Positions 44,091 through 53,521 of a stretch of DNA of 64,000 nucleotides are shown one piece after another. A program made the translations under genes and the position numbers. The number at the start of each line of letters is the position of its first letter. Position 1 is the first letter of the stretch. The stretch is taken from assembly GCF_028471945.1 (NCBI RefSeq), contig NZ_CP110128.1, forward strand, positions 2,964,501 to 3,028,500, given 5' to 3'. This DNA comes from Pseudomonas sp. WJP1 (GTDB lineage Bacteria; Pseudomonadota; Gammaproteobacteria; Pseudomonadales; Pseudomonadaceae). A model generated the notes under the pieces. That model saw only the letters and a program-made list of their open reading frames with translations, did no database searches and was not told the DNA's origin.

Positions 44091-45146
44091 ATGAGCGCAT
44101 ACAAAATTGCTGCGGTTCCAGGTGACGGCATCGGTGTTGAAGTGATCGCAGCGGGTGTCGAGGTGCTGCAGGCCCTGTCGAAAAAGTCCGGCTTCGAACT
44201 GGATTTCAAACACTTCGACTGGAACTCGGACAACTACCTGAAAAACGGTTACTACATCCCCGAAGGCGGGCTGGAAGAACTGAAAACCTTCGACGCGATT
44301 TTCTTCGGCGCCGTCGGTGCGCTCAACGTACCTGACCATATTTCCCTGTGGGGCCTGCGCCTGCCGATCTGCCAGGGCTTCGATCAATACGCCAACGTGC
44401 GTCCGGCGCGCGTGCTGCCGGGGGTGAAAAGCCCGCTGCACAACGGCGACCAGATCGACTGGGTGGTGGTGCGTGAAAACTCCGAGGGCGAATACTCCGG
44501 CAACGGCGGTCGCGTGCACCGGGGCTTGCCGGAAGAAGTCGCCACCGAGGTCTCGGTATTCACCCGTGCCGGGGTGGAGCGCATCCATCGCTTCGCTTTC
44601 GAACTGGCGCAAAGCCGGCCACGCAAGCACCTGACCATGGTCACCAAGTCCAACGCCCAGCGTCATGGCATGGTGTTGTGGGACGAGATCTTCTACGAGG
44701 TTGCCAAGGACTTCCCAGACGTGAAGATCGACAAGGAACTGGTGGATGCAGTGACCACGCGCATGGTGCTCAAGCCGTCGACACTGGACGTGATCGTCGC
44801 CACCAACCTGCACGCCGATATCCTCTCCGACCTGGCGGCCGCGCTGTCCGGCAGCCTGGGCATCGCGCCGACCGCCAACCTCAACCCTTCGCGCAAATTC
44901 CCCTCGATGTTCGAACCGATCCACGGCTCGGCCTTCGACATCACCGGCAAAGGGGTCGCCAACCCGATCGCGACCTTCTGGACGGCGGCGATGATGCTCG
45001 AACACCTGGGCGAACCCGCTGCGGCCAAGCAGCTGATGTCGGCCATCGAAGCCGTGACTGAAAGCGGCCTGCATACCCCGGACCTGGGCGGTACCGCCAC
45101 CACCCGACAGATCACCGAGGCCATCATCGCCTTGATCAACCGCTGA
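44091..45146 (+). CDS. dmlA: D-malate / tartrate dehydrogenase
   Basis: A 351-aa beta-decarboxylating dehydrogenase of the isopropylmalate dehydrogenase fold: [83 protein letters not shown] (catalytic Lys), [33 protein letters not shown] and [20 protein letters not shown]. The NLHADILSD and QYANVRP variants distinguish D-malate/tartrate enzymes from LeuB. ATG 44091 with GGAG upstream fits the family; 18 extra codons are open upstream. It is followed by dctA, whose product imports C4-dicarboxylates. D-malate versus L-tartrate preference cannot be told. Confidence 0.93.
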   Translation: MSAYKIAAVPGDGIGVEVIAAGVEVLQALSKKSGFELDFKHFDWNSDNYLKNGYYIPEGGLEELKTFDAIFFGAVGALNVPDHISLWGLRLPICQGFDQYANVRPARVLPGVKSPLHNGDQIDWVVVRENSEGEYSGNGGRVHRGLPEEVATEVSVFTRAGVERIHRFAFELAQSRPRKHLTMVTKSNAQRHGMVLWDEIFYEVAKDFPDVKIDKELVDAVTTRMVLKPSTLDVIVATNLHADILSDLAAALSGSLGIAPTANLNPSRKFPSMFEPIHGSAFDITGKGVANPIATFWTAAMMLEHLGEPAAAKQLMSAIEAVTESGLHTPDLGGTATTRQITEAIIALINR

Positions 45147-45182
45147 TATTTTCCAGCGATTCAAAGAGTACTGCGGCACAAC

Positions 45183-45220
45183 GCCGAGGGGCGGACCACT
45201 GGGTCCGACTCCTCGGCATT
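45183..45220 (+). terminator. Hairpin between dmlA and dctA (attenuator or partial terminator)
   Basis: Outer stem GCCGAGG/CCTCGGC and inner stem CGGACC/GGTCCG, followed only by ATTTCC. The weak T-run suggests partial read-through, or mRNA stabilisation between the two genes. Confidence 0.45.
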
Positions 45221-45252
45221 TCCTGACAACAATAAAAAATCAGGGCCCTGTC

Positions 45253-46608
45253 ATGAAAAGAATATTTGGCAAACTCTACGTACAAGTGCTCATCGCCGTC
45301 ATTCTCGGCGCCATCGTCGGGGTGTTCATTCCCGAGACCGGCACTGCGCTCAAACCCTTGGGCGATGCGTTCATCAAACTGATCAAGATGCTCCTGGCCC
45401 CGGTGATCTTCCTGACCGTGGTCACCGGCATCGCCAAGATGGAGAACATGAAGGAGCTGGGGCGCGTCGGGTTTCGCGCGTTGATTTATTTCGAAGTGGT
45501 GTCCACCCTGGCCCTGGTGGTCGGGCTGGTGGTGGTCGATGTCTTCAAGCCTGGCGCCGGCATGAACATCGATGTCGCCACCCTCGACACTTCAAGCCTC
45601 GCCACCTATACCACCGCGGTCAAGCACGCCTCGTTCATGGACTTCATCATGAACATCATTCCCGACACCATTGTCGACGCCTTTGCCAAGGGCAATGTCC
45701 TGCAGATCCTGCTGTTCTCGATACTGCTCGGTGTCGCGCTGGCGTATGTGGGGCCACGCGGAAAAGTCTTCGTCGACACCCTCGATAGCCTGATGCAGGG
45801 CATGTTCCGCATCGTCAACATGGTCATGCGCCTGGCGCCCATCGGTGCCTTCGGCGCCATCGCGTTCACCATCGGCAAGTACGGCTTCGGCTCGCTGTTC
45901 TCCCTTGGCAAACTGATGGCCTGCGTCTACCTGACCTGCGCGGTGTTCGTGATCTTTGTGCTGGGGCCGATCTGCCGCTACAGCGGTTTCAGCCTGTGGA
46001 AGTTCCTCAAGTTCATCAAGGAAGAACTGTTCACCGTGCTCGGCACCAGCTCTTCGGAGTCGGTGTTGCCGCAGATGATCGCCAAGATGGAAAAGGCCGG
46101 CGTTTCCAAGCCCGTGGCCGGGATGATCATTCCCTCGGGCTTGACCTTCAACCCGGACGGCCAGGCGATTTACTACACCATCGCCGCGATCTTCATCGCC
46201 CAGGCCACCAACACACCACTGACCCTGACGGATCAGTTGATCGTGCTGGCGGTGTTGATGTTCACCTCCAAAGGCTCGGCGGGCGTCACCGGCTCAGGCT
46301 TCATCATCCTGGCGGCCACGCTCTCGTCACTCGGCACGATTCCGGTGGCGGGCATGGTGTTGCTGCTGGGGGTCGACCGGTTCATGTCGGAAGCGCGGGC
46401 GATCACCAACACCATCGGCAATGGCGTGGGCACCATGGCCATCGCCAAATGGGTCGGAGCGCTGGACACGGTAAAAATGCACAAGGCCCTCAATGGCGAC
46501 GCCGAAGACAAAACGCCAGAGGCCGCGCCGGCAGAGAGTGCCGCCGTGGCGCCATCGTTAGCCATCAACCCTTTGCGCGCGAATATGGAGAAAGCCACGA
46601 GGGCGTAA
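45253..46608 (+). CDS. dctA: C4-dicarboxylate:cation symporter DctA
   Basis: A 451-aa inner-membrane transporter of the glutamate/dicarboxylate (DAACS) family that imports succinate, fumarate and malate. Visible features are [24 protein letters not shown], the serine-rich hairpin [46 protein letters not shown] and [31 protein letters not shown]. About eight helices and two re-entrant loops are expected. It lies downstream of dmlA on the same strand, probably supplying its substrate. Confidence 0.95.
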   Translation: MKRIFGKLYVQVLIAVILGAIVGVFIPETGTALKPLGDAFIKLIKMLLAPVIFLTVVTGIAKMENMKELGRVGFRALIYFEVVSTLALVVGLVVVDVFKPGAGMNIDVATLDTSSLATYTTAVKHASFMDFIMNIIPDTIVDAFAKGNVLQILLFSILLGVALAYVGPRGKVFVDTLDSLMQGMFRIVNMVMRLAPIGAFGAIAFTIGKYGFGSLFSLGKLMACVYLTCAVFVIFVLGPICRYSGFSLWKFLKFIKEELFTVLGTSSSESVLPQMIAKMEKAGVSKPVAGMIIPSGLTFNPDGQAIYYTIAAIFIAQATNTPLTLTDQLIVLAVLMFTSKGSAGVTGSGFIILAATLSSLGTIPVAGMVLLLGVDRFMSEARAITNTIGNGVGTMAIAKWVGALDTVKMHKALNGDAEDKTPEAAPAESAAVAPSLAINPLRANMEKATRA

Positions 46609-46650
46609 GGGGCAGGGCGCTCAAGCCGGACGAATGCTGCAATCCCGAGA

Positions 46651-46684
46651 ATCGCCCCGCGATGGACCATCGCGGGGCGATTCG
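46651..46684. terminator. Strong hairpin between dctA and GNAT genes
   Basis: A 13-bp perfect stem ATCGCCCCGCGAT/ATCGCGGGGCGAT around GGACC, with TTCGTTT after it, between convergent genes. The T tract is imperfect but the stem is very stable. Confidence 0.75.
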
Positions 46685-46685
46685 T

Positions 46686-47249
46686 TTACAGGTAAAGACG
46701 ATGGATGACCTGGCGGCTGTCCTGGGGATCATTGTACGTCTCGAAGTGCAGCACCTTGGCCAGGTCGCGCATCGGAATATTGCTGGCGGCATCCACCGAA
46801 TACATCTGGTGATAACCGTTGCGGCGGGCGGCCTTGATCAAATGCGCCATCAGCAATAGGCCCAGGCCCAGATGCGTCCAGTCATCGGCAACCGTGACGG
46901 CGCATTCACATTCATGTTCGCCGGTGGCCGCATAACGACTGACGCCGATCTCGACCAGTTCACCGTTGTCGTGGGCCAGGGCGATGAAGGCCACGCGCTG
47001 TTGGTTGTCGGTGTCCATCAACTGGTCGAGCAGCGCCGCGCCAGGCTCGTTGACCTGCGCGAGAAAGCGCATGTGCCGGGATTCGGGAGACAGGCGCTTG
47101 ATGAAAGCATATTCACGCTCACGATCCTTTTGCGCCAGCGGCCGGATCAGCACATGGCGGCCATCCTTGAGCGCTTCGATCCAGTATTGGCCGTCGACGG
47201 CGGCGTAGGCGGCCGCGGCCCGATCATTGTGGTCTTTGACGGTTTGCAT
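46686..47249 (-). CDS. GNAT-family N-acetyltransferase
   Basis: A 187-aa acetyltransferase: ALKDGRHVLIRPLAQKDREREYAFIKRLSPESRHMRFL at the N-terminus matches the GNAT domain found in protein-lysine acetyltransferases such as the C-terminal domain of Pat. ECAVTVADDWTHLGLGLLLMAHLIKAARRNGY (acetyl-CoA loop, with L-G-L-G in place of Q/RxxGxG/A) and MRDLAKVLHFE follow. ATG 47249 with GGAGG upstream is preferred over the longer frame. It is divergent from usp genes, with a perfect Anr-type box between. Its targets could be metabolic or stress proteins under low oxygen. Confidence 0.85.
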   Translation of the reverse strand: MQTVKDHNDRAAAAYAAVDGQYWIEALKDGRHVLIRPLAQKDREREYAFIKRLSPESRHMRFLAQVNEPGAALLDQLMDTDNQQRVAFIALAHDNGELVEIGVSRYAATGEHECECAVTVADDWTHLGLGLLLMAHLIKAARRNGYHQMYSVDAASNIPMRDLAKVLHFETYNDPQDSRQVIHRLYL

Positions 47250-47337
47250 GGGGTTATTCCTCCAGTGGGGTTTGAAGGGGGCCAAGCGAAAAACGTTCGT
47301 GTTTGATTCCTTTCTACGCCGCTGTCTGCACTGGAGT

Positions 47338-47351
47338 TTGATCCAGATCAA
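47338..47351. promoter_or_regulatory. Anr/FNR-type box
   Basis: TTGATCCAGATCAA is a perfect TTGAT-N4-ATCAA site. It lies 74 bp before the start of the first universal-stress gene and 89 bp before the GNAT gene on the other strand, suitable for class II activation of either gene in low oxygen. Confidence 0.85.
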
Positions 47352-47424
47352 TTCGCAGGAGGTACAAGCGCGCAATGTTGAAACATGCCGGCAGGTGATG
47401 ACCGGGATCGAACGGAGGTGTGTG

Positions 47425-48339
47425 ATGGGCCAATATCAACGGTTGCTACTGATCGCCGATCAAAACCTGCGGCAGTCCCCCGCCATGCAGCGTGCAGTCG
47501 CCCTGGCCAAGGCCGCCGGGGCTGCGCTGGATGTGCGGGCCTTTGTCGAACCGGCGCCCGTGGCGCGTTTGTGGGAGGACAAAGTCGACGACGCAGAGCA
47601 ACAGCGCTATTGGCGTCGCTACCGCCGCTGGGAGGCCGAAGAGTTCGACCGGCTCAGCGACCTGGATCTGGAGGTCACGGTCAAGGCCGTCTTCACCACC
47701 CATCCGCTGCTGGACATTTTGAAGACGGTCGAAGACCTGAAGCCCAACCTGCTGATCAAGGATGTGACCCTTGAACCCGCGCTGAAGCGGGTGTTCATCA
47801 CGCCACTCGATTGTCACTTGTTGCGCGAAAGCCCGGTTGCCGTGCATCTGGTTAACCACGTCCGCTACAGCTTGCCCCACCGAGTCGTGGCGGCCGTGGA
47901 TCCGTACGATTCGACGGCACAAATCAGCGGGTTGAATGACACCATCATCCAGACAGCCAATGCCCTGGCCCTGCAATGCGATGCGCCGTTACACCTGTTG
48001 TACGCCTATGACTTGTCGCCCATGTTCAACAGCGACGCGCCAATGGCCGGGGGCGGTTGGGGCGTCGACTGCTTCGAGGAGATGCGTCAGTCCTTGCACC
48101 AGGCGTTTATCACACTGGCGGAGCGCTACGGCGTGCCGCCTGAACGACGCCATTTCGTCATGGGGCTGCCGGTGCCGGTGATCAGTGAATTCGTCGAGGA
48201 GTTTCTGGCCGACGTGGTGGTGATGGGCACTGTGCACCGGGTGGGGCTCGAACGGCTGATCGGCAGCAATACAGAGCGGGCACTATACTCGGTGCCGGGG
48301 AGTCTGCTGGCAGTCAGGCAGCGTGCCAGCTTTGAATGA
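47425..48339 (+). CDS. Universal stress protein (tandem Usp domains)
   Basis: A 304-aa protein with two Usp-like halves (about 1-145 and 150-300). The first opens YQRLLLIADQNLRQSPAMQRAVALAKAAGA. The second ends in VVVMGTVHRVGLERLIGSNTERALYSVPGSLLAV, the G-x2-G-x9-G(S/T) nucleotide-binding pattern. ATG 47425 with GGAGG upstream is chosen within a longer open frame. The upstream Anr box suggests induction by oxygen limitation, as known for several Pseudomonas usp genes that help energy-starvation survival. A paralogue follows 21 bp downstream. Confidence 0.92.
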   Translation: MGQYQRLLLIADQNLRQSPAMQRAVALAKAAGAALDVRAFVEPAPVARLWEDKVDDAEQQRYWRRYRRWEAEEFDRLSDLDLEVTVKAVFTTHPLLDILKTVEDLKPNLLIKDVTLEPALKRVFITPLDCHLLRESPVAVHLVNHVRYSLPHRVVAAVDPYDSTAQISGLNDTIIQTANALALQCDAPLHLLYAYDLSPMFNSDAPMAGGGWGVDCFEEMRQSLHQAFITLAERYGVPPERRHFVMGLPVPVISEFVEEFLADVVVMGTVHRVGLERLIGSNTERALYSVPGSLLAVRQRASFE

Positions 48340-48360
48340 TGATCTGACTGGAGACCTGTC

Positions 48361-49245
48361 ATGAGCCAATATCAACGGTTACTGCTTATCATCAACCCGG
48401 CCCTGCGCCATCCCTCAGCAATTAACCGTGCTGCAGCGCTGGCCAGGGCGAGTGGCGCGAGTCTGCATATCGCAGCGCTGATTCCCTCATTCAAATGGCT
48501 ATCGCTGCTTGAAGAAGGCGATCGAAAACTCGCTCGGGAGCACTACCTCCAGGACCATCAAGCCTGGCTGGAGGCTCAGGCAAAAAACCTGCGGGGCACA
48601 GGTATCGACGTGACCTGCGAGGTGGTTTGGGCCGAGGACATGAAACAGGACATCCTTGATCACGTCGCAGAGCTGCAACCCGACCTGTTGATCAAGGAAA
48701 TCGAGCATGAATCGGCGCTCAAGCGGGCCTTCTTCACGCCTTTGGACTGGCATTTGCTGCGCCATTGTCCAGTACCGGTGTTTCTGCTGCGTCGCAGTGG
48801 CGCCGTGTTGCCACGCAGGGTGGTGGCAGCCGTCGAGGTGTCGGACAGCGAGTCAGCCGACGACGAACTGAATGAGCAGATCATCAAGCAGGCCGCAAGC
48901 CTTGCCCTGCAGTGTGAAGCCGAGTTGCATTTGTTGTACGCCTGCGATATCGCGGCAGGTTATCTGGCGGACATGGGCGGGCTGACGCTCGGCGACCTCA
49001 CCAGAGAGCTACGCACAGACCTGGAAAAGTCCTTCCTGAGGTTGGCCGGCCGCTTCGGCGTTCCCCCTGATCGTCGACATTTCATCCAGGGGCATCCGGT
49101 GTCGGCGCTAAGTGAGTTCGCCAATGAGCATGACGTGGATGTCATCGTGATGGGCAGGGTCCAGTCCCACGGGGTGGGCAAACTTCTGGGGAGCACCACC
49201 GAGCATATCCTGTATCAAGTGCCGTGCTGCGTTCTTGCGGTTTAG
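48361..49245 (+). CDS. Universal stress protein (tandem Usp domains), paralogue
   Basis: A 294-aa protein clearly paralogous to the upstream gene: both begin with a YQRLLLI motif, and both have LLIK followed by ES/PALKR-FFTPLDWHLLR-type segments. It ends VDVIVMGRVQSHGVGKLLGSTTEHILYQVPCCVLAV with the Usp ATP-binding pattern. The pair is a tandem duplication under one promoter. The amino acid divergence shows the duplication is old. Confidence 0.92.
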   Translation: MSQYQRLLLIINPALRHPSAINRAAALARASGASLHIAALIPSFKWLSLLEEGDRKLAREHYLQDHQAWLEAQAKNLRGTGIDVTCEVVWAEDMKQDILDHVAELQPDLLIKEIEHESALKRAFFTPLDWHLLRHCPVPVFLLRRSGAVLPRRVVAAVEVSDSESADDELNEQIIKQAASLALQCEAELHLLYACDIAAGYLADMGGLTLGDLTRELRTDLEKSFLRLAGRFGVPPDRRHFIQGHPVSALSEFANEHDVDVIVMGRVQSHGVGKLLGSTTEHILYQVPCCVLAV

Positions 49246-49300
49246 ATCGAATGGAGGCGTGAATTGATCGCACACTGCCTGCTACGCCTGGCAAACGTGA

Positions 49301-49726
49301 TTATTTGCGCTTCCAGTACTTCTGCATTTCCAGAAAGAGGAAGGACGCGGTCCACGTAATCAGGACCAGCCCGGTCAGGGCCTCAAGCCCGGTCAGGTAC
49401 TTGAGGTCGCCCAGCGGTGAAATATCGCCGAAGCCGATGGTCGTGTACGTGGTGAAGGAAAAGTACACGCAGTCCATCAGCGAACCGTCGAAGTTGCCCG
49501 TCAGGCTGCCCCAACGACCGGAGTGCACCATCAGGTAATAGACCAGCGCGAAACACCAGACTTCTGCAGCGTGGGCCAGCAGGGCACCAAATACCCCGAC
49601 GACAATCCTGAAGCGGCTCCACAATTTGAGCCGGGGCAGCCAGTCGTTGAGGCGCAGCAGACATTCGTAGTGGATCACGACGGCGAGGATCACCACCAGC
49701 GCATTGATCAGCGTGACTGCCAGCAT
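49301..49726 (-). CDS. Two-helix potassium channel (Ion_trans_2)
   Basis: A 141-aa membrane protein with an N-terminal hydrophobic helix, two further helices and a pore loop YFSFTTYTTIGFGDISPLG. The TIGFGD selectivity filter marks a K+ channel. There is no RCK/TrkA domain. ATG 49726 with AGGAG upstream is preferred; the frame runs 13 codons further. It converges with the usp pair and may respond to the same stress, but no regulatory link is visible. Confidence 0.9.
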   Translation of the reverse strand: MLAVTLINALVVILAVVIHYECLLRLNDWLPRLKLWSRFRIVVGVFGALLAHAAEVWCFALVYYLMVHSGRWGSLTGNFDGSLMDCVYFSFTTYTTIGFGDISPLGDLKYLTGLEALTGLVLITWTASFLFLEMQKYWKRK

Positions 49727-49899
49727 GGCAAATCTCCTGGGTGTCGATCCGACTGAAAGGGACACTCTCGAGCCGGCAGGCGATAAAAATCAACCGGCCT
49801 TGAGCCAAGCGTAGCGATCAATAGCCTCATCACCTTCAGACTTCGTTAAGAAATCCCTTTGATACTGCTCCCCAATTGATCCGGGGGAGGTGTTTTCCA

Positions 49900-50577
49900 A
49901 TGTCCGAATTCAACTGGAACGTGCAGTTGCCGCTGTATTTCGGCCAAGCCGAAACACCGCCCATGAGCCTGCTCAGGGCCTTGCCCGGCGACGCGCAGCG
50001 GTCCGTGTTCGAAGGTTTCATCCAGCAACGGTTTCGCAAGGCCCACGGCGCCGACATCCGTCATTTCATGCCAGAACTGTTTGGCATGAGCGATGCGTCC
50101 GGTGCCTTGTGTGCGGTGGCCGGGGTGCGACTGGCCGGCACGCAACCGCTGTTTCTGGAGGGCTATCTGGACGAGCCGATCGATCCGCTGATCAGCGCCG
50201 CAGCGGACCGTACCGTAGGCCGATCCGCCATCGTCGAAGTCGGCAATTTGGCGGCCGCCGACACGGGCAGTGCGCGCATGAGCATCATCGCGATGACCTA
50301 CGTGCTGGCCATGGGCGGCCTGGAGTGGGTGGCGTTCACCGGCAATATTGGCCTGGTAAACAGTTTCCATCGCCTGGGTTTGAAGCCGGTGACACTGTGT
50401 GCCGCCGATCCAGCGCGCCTGGGCGAGGACCGCCATGCCTGGGGCAGTTACTACGAAAGCAAACCCTGGGTTCACGTTGGCAATATTCGCAGCGGGTTCG
50501 TTCATTTACGCAACATGGGCCTGTTCAGTCGACTGGGTTTGCCTTCGTCCATCGAGGGTTGTTGCCATGTCGCCTGA
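49900..50577 (+). CDS. Thermostable hemolysin-family (GNAT-like) protein
   Basis: A 225-aa soluble protein resembling the thermostable hemolysin family (T_hemolysin): QRFRKAHGADIRHFMPELFGM, GAVAGVRLAG-type strand, FLEGYLDEPID, RSAIVEVGNLAA and FTGNIGLVNSFHRLGLKP. The fold resembles GNAT and AHL synthases, so an acyl-transfer role is more likely than pore formation; no signal peptide is present. ATG 49900 with GGAGG upstream. It is the first gene of an overlapping operon with an adenylate-forming ligase (overlap 11 bp), which fits activation and transfer of an acyl group. That function is inference. Confidence 0.8.
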   Translation: MSEFNWNVQLPLYFGQAETPPMSLLRALPGDAQRSVFEGFIQQRFRKAHGADIRHFMPELFGMSDASGALCAVAGVRLAGTQPLFLEGYLDEPIDPLISAAADRTVGRSAIVEVGNLAAADTGSARMSIIAMTYVLAMGGLEWVAFTGNIGLVNSFHRLGLKPVTLCAADPARLGEDRHAWGSYYESKPWVHVGNIRSGFVHLRNMGLFSRLGLPSSIEGCCHVA

Positions 50578-52054
50578 AGTCGTGCGTTTCAAACAGACGC
50601 TGCGCGAACACGCCGAACGCAAGGGCAATGGCATTGCCTTGTGGGGCGATCAGTCGAAACTGGACTACACAACCCTGTACGCCGAAGTGATCGACCGCCA
50701 GCAACGACTGCGCGATGAACACATCGAGGTGCTTGCCCTGGCGTTGGACAATGGCGTCGAGGCGATGCTCTGGGACCTGGCCGCGCTGTTCGAAGGCTTG
50801 ACCTGTGTCGCGCTGCCGTCTTTCTTCAGCCCGGCGCAGCGCCGTCATTGCCTGGAACAAAGCCAGGCCGAAAGGGTGATCGCCGAACCGCAACTGGCGG
50901 CGCAGCTGCAAGCGGCCGGCTATGACTATGAAAATACCGCTGGATTCTGGCGCCGCACCTTCAGTGACTCGAAGCGGATGCCCGAAGGCACCGCCAAACT
51001 GACCTTCACCTCCGGCACCACGGGGACACCCAAAGGCGTGTGCTTGAGCGCCGAGAGCATTCTGCGGGTCGCCCGCGAACTGGATCAGGCCAGTCGAAGC
51101 TGCCATCCCCGGCATCATCTGGCCCTGCTGCCGCTCGCCATTTTGCTCGAGAACATCGGTTGTTATGCCGCGTTGTATGCCGGCGCGACCTTGAGCCTGC
51201 CCAGCCAGGAAACCCTCGGTGTCCAGGGCGCCAGTGGGGTGGATGTGCCGCAATTGCTGGAATGCCTGGCCAAACGATCGCCCCAGAGCCTGATCCTGGT
51301 GCCGCAGTTGCTGCTGATGCTGGTCAGCGCGGCCGAGCAGAAAGCCTTCGATCCAGAACATCTACGGTTTGCCGCCGTGGGCGGTGCGCGGGTTAGCCTG
51401 GATTTGCTGCATCGCGCCCAACGCGCAGGCGTACCGGTCTACGAAGGGTACGGATTGTCGGAGTGTGCCTCGGTGGTGTGCCTCAATACACCGCAAGCCC
51501 TGCGTCCTGGCAGCGTCGGCCGGCCCTTGCCCCATGTGCAGATTCGCCTGGCCGACGACGGCGAAGTGCTGATCAAGGGTTCGACCCTGCTGGGTTACCT
51601 GGGGGAGGCGCCGCACGCTGATGAGTGGTGGCCCAGCGGTGATCTCGGCGAGTTCGACAAGGAGGGATTTCTTTACCTCAAGGGCCGCAAGAAACATCAG
51701 TTCGTCACCAGTTTCGGGCGCAACGTCAACCCGGAGTGGGTCGAAGCCGAACTGACCCAGCGCCGTCACATCGCCCAGGCCTTCGTCCATGGCGAAGCCC
51801 TGCCGGGCATCCATGCATTGCTCTGGCCGCACCGTGCGGACTGCCCGGACGAGCAATTGGCCGCCGCCGTGGCCGAGGCCAACGCGGCCTTGCCCGATTA
51901 CGCCCGGATCCGGCACTGGACCCGCCTGGAACAACCCTTCACCGCTGCCAATGGCCTGCTGACGGCCAACGGTCGACCACGCCGCGACGCCATCGTCGAG
52001 CGATACCGGGTGCAGCTGACTGAGTCGGCACTTTTCGAGGAACCCGCACAATGA
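50567..52054 (+). CDS. AMP-dependent acyl ligase/synthetase
   Basis: A 495-aa adenylate-forming enzyme: AKLTFTSGTTGTPKGVCLSAE (phosphate loop), VPVYEGYGLSECASVVCLN (A5), PSGDLGEFDKEGFLYLKGRKKHQFV (A7-A8 hinge) and a final C-domain with LTANGRPRRDAI near residue 480 (TxNGKxRR, catalytic Lys position occupied by Arg or unclear). No carrier or thioesterase domain is fused. It activates an acid to an acyl-AMP and then perhaps a CoA or amide product. It starts within the preceding gene and ends 4 bp into the next (ATGA), so translation is coupled on both sides. Confidence 0.88.
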   Translation: MSPEVVRFKQTLREHAERKGNGIALWGDQSKLDYTTLYAEVIDRQQRLRDEHIEVLALALDNGVEAMLWDLAALFEGLTCVALPSFFSPAQRRHCLEQSQAERVIAEPQLAAQLQAAGYDYENTAGFWRRTFSDSKRMPEGTAKLTFTSGTTGTPKGVCLSAESILRVARELDQASRSCHPRHHLALLPLAILLENIGCYAALYAGATLSLPSQETLGVQGASGVDVPQLLECLAKRSPQSLILVPQLLLMLVSAAEQKAFDPEHLRFAAVGGARVSLDLLHRAQRAGVPVYEGYGLSECASVVCLNTPQALRPGSVGRPLPHVQIRLADDGEVLIKGSTLLGYLGEAPHADEWWPSGDLGEFDKEGFLYLKGRKKHQFVTSFGRNVNPEWVEAELTQRRHIAQAFVHGEALPGIHALLWPHRADCPDEQLAAAVAEANAALPDYARIRHWTRLEQPFTAANGLLTANGRPRRDAIVERYRVQLTESALFEEPAQ

Positions 52055-52725
52055 GCTTTTTCGACACGCTGCAAGAGGCCACCCACCAGGAGCGCAACAC
52101 GCTGTTCAATCTGCCGATCATCGTCGATGCCCTCGAAGGCAAGGTCAGCCTGGAGAGCTACCGGGCCTTTTTGGCCCAGGCCTACTACCACGTGCGCCAC
52201 ACCGTACCGCTGATGATGGCCTGCGGTGCACGCCTACCGTCGCGCCTGGAGTGGCTGCGTGAAGCCGTGTGTGAGTACATCGAGGATGAATACGGCCACG
52301 AACAATGGGTACTCGATGACATCCAGGCCAGTGGCGGTGACAAGGAAGCGGTGCGCGACGGCCAGCCTTCGTTGGCCATCGAACTGATGGTCAGCTTTCT
52401 CTACGACCTGATTGCCCGGGGCAACCCGGTGGGGCTGTTCGGCATGGTCAATGTGCTGGAAGGCACCAGCATCGCCCTGGCCACCCATGCCGCCGGCAGC
52501 ATTCGCGAGCGCCTGGGGCTGCCGCAAAGCGCCTTCAGCTACCTCGATTCCCACGGCTCGCTGGACATCGAGCATATGCAAACCTACCGCCGACTCATGA
52601 ACAAACTGGACGACCCGGGCGATCAGGCCGCCGTCATCCACGCCTCCAAAGTGGTTTACCGGCTTTACGCCGACATGTTCCGTGGCCTGCCACGTGACGG
52701 GGAGAATCCGCATGCGCCTGTCTGA
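52051..52725 (+). CDS. TenA/haem-oxygenase-like diiron oxidase (HDO) candidate
   Basis: A 224-aa all-helical protein of the TenA/PqqC/UndA superfamily. Metal ligands typical of haem-oxygenase-like diiron oxidases are visible: YIEDEYGHEQW (Glu and ExxH), MVNVLEGTSIA (Glu) and SHGSLDIEHMQTY (His-x3-Asp-x2-His). It lacks the Cys pair of TenA thiaminases. Enzymes of this class include UndA, which makes terminal alkenes from fatty acids, and N-oxygenases. Here the upstream ligase and downstream SDR suggest oxidation of an activated acyl or amine. Substrate unknown; it starts in an ATGA overlap. Confidence 0.8.
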   Translation: MSFFDTLQEATHQERNTLFNLPIIVDALEGKVSLESYRAFLAQAYYHVRHTVPLMMACGARLPSRLEWLREAVCEYIEDEYGHEQWVLDDIQASGGDKEAVRDGQPSLAIELMVSFLYDLIARGNPVGLFGMVNVLEGTSIALATHAAGSIRERLGLPQSAFSYLDSHGSLDIEHMQTYRRLMNKLDDPGDQAAVIHASKVVYRLYADMFRGLPRDGENPHAPV

Positions 52726-53521
52726 GGCTCGCGTGGTACTGACCGGCGCCAGCGGCGGCATTGGCCTGGCGATCGCCACTGCCTTGTGCGCCAGTGGCGC
52801 CACGGTGCTGGCCGTGGCCCGGCATCGGGAGGCGCTGGAGCCCTTGCTCGAACGCTATCGGGACAGGCTGTTCTGGGTGGGCGCCGACCTGACATTGCAG
52901 GCCGACCGGCGCAAGGTGCTGGCCGCCGCCGAAGTATTGGGCGGGATCAACCTTTTGATCAATGCGGCAGGGGTCAACCATTTCGCCATGCTCGAACAGC
53001 TTGATGACAGCGAAATCAACGCGATGCTGGCGGTGAACATCAGTGCGCCGGTGTGCCTGACCAAAACCTTGCTGCCACTGCTCAAGCAGGCCGGCAGCGC
53101 CATGGTGGTGAACGTCGGTTCCACCTACGGCTCGATTGGCTATGCCGGTTACGCCAGTTATTGCGCCAGCAAATTCGCCCTGCGCGGGTTTTCCGAAGCC
53201 CTGCGCCGGGAATTGGCGGACACCCGGGTCGGTGTGTTGTACGTCGCTCCGCGCGCCACCCGCACGAGCATGAACAGCCCGGCGGCGCAGGCCTTGAACG
53301 ACGCACTCAAATCCAGCGTCGACGACCCGCAGACCGTCGCCTCGGCGGTCATCCACGCCATTGCCGGCGACCGCCGCGACTTGTACCTGGGCTGGCCGGA
53401 GCGCTTTTTCGTGCGCCTCAACAGCCTGTTGCCCAACCTGGTGGATCGGGGGTTGCGCAAGCAATTGCCGCTGATTCGCCGCCTGAGTCAGAAGCCAGAC
53501 AACGAGAACCTCGAGCCATGA
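52712..53521 (+). CDS. Short-chain dehydrogenase/reductase
   Basis: A 269-aa classical SDR: ARVVLTGASGGIGLAIATAL (TGxxxGxG cofactor site), LLINAAGVNHF (NAG), VNVGSTYGSIGYAGYASYCASKFALRGFSEAL (catalytic Ser-Tyr-x3-Lys) and LYVAPRATRTSMN. It resembles the DHRS7/short-chain reductase group acting on lipids. ATG 52712 with GGGGAG upstream overlaps the oxidase gene by 14 bp; the frame from 52682 is longer but unsupported. Within the operon it probably reduces or oxidises the product of the preceding ligase and oxidase. Confidence 0.92.
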   Translation: MRLSEARVVLTGASGGIGLAIATALCASGATVLAVARHREALEPLLERYRDRLFWVGADLTLQADRRKVLAAAEVLGGINLLINAAGVNHFAMLEQLDDSEINAMLAVNISAPVCLTKTLLPLLKQAGSAMVVNVGSTYGSIGYAGYASYCASKFALRGFSEALRRELADTRVGVLYVAPRATRTSMNSPAAQALNDALKSSVDDPQTVASAVIHAIAGDRRDLYLGWPERFFVRLNSLLPNLVDRGLRKQLPLIRRLSQKPDNENLEP

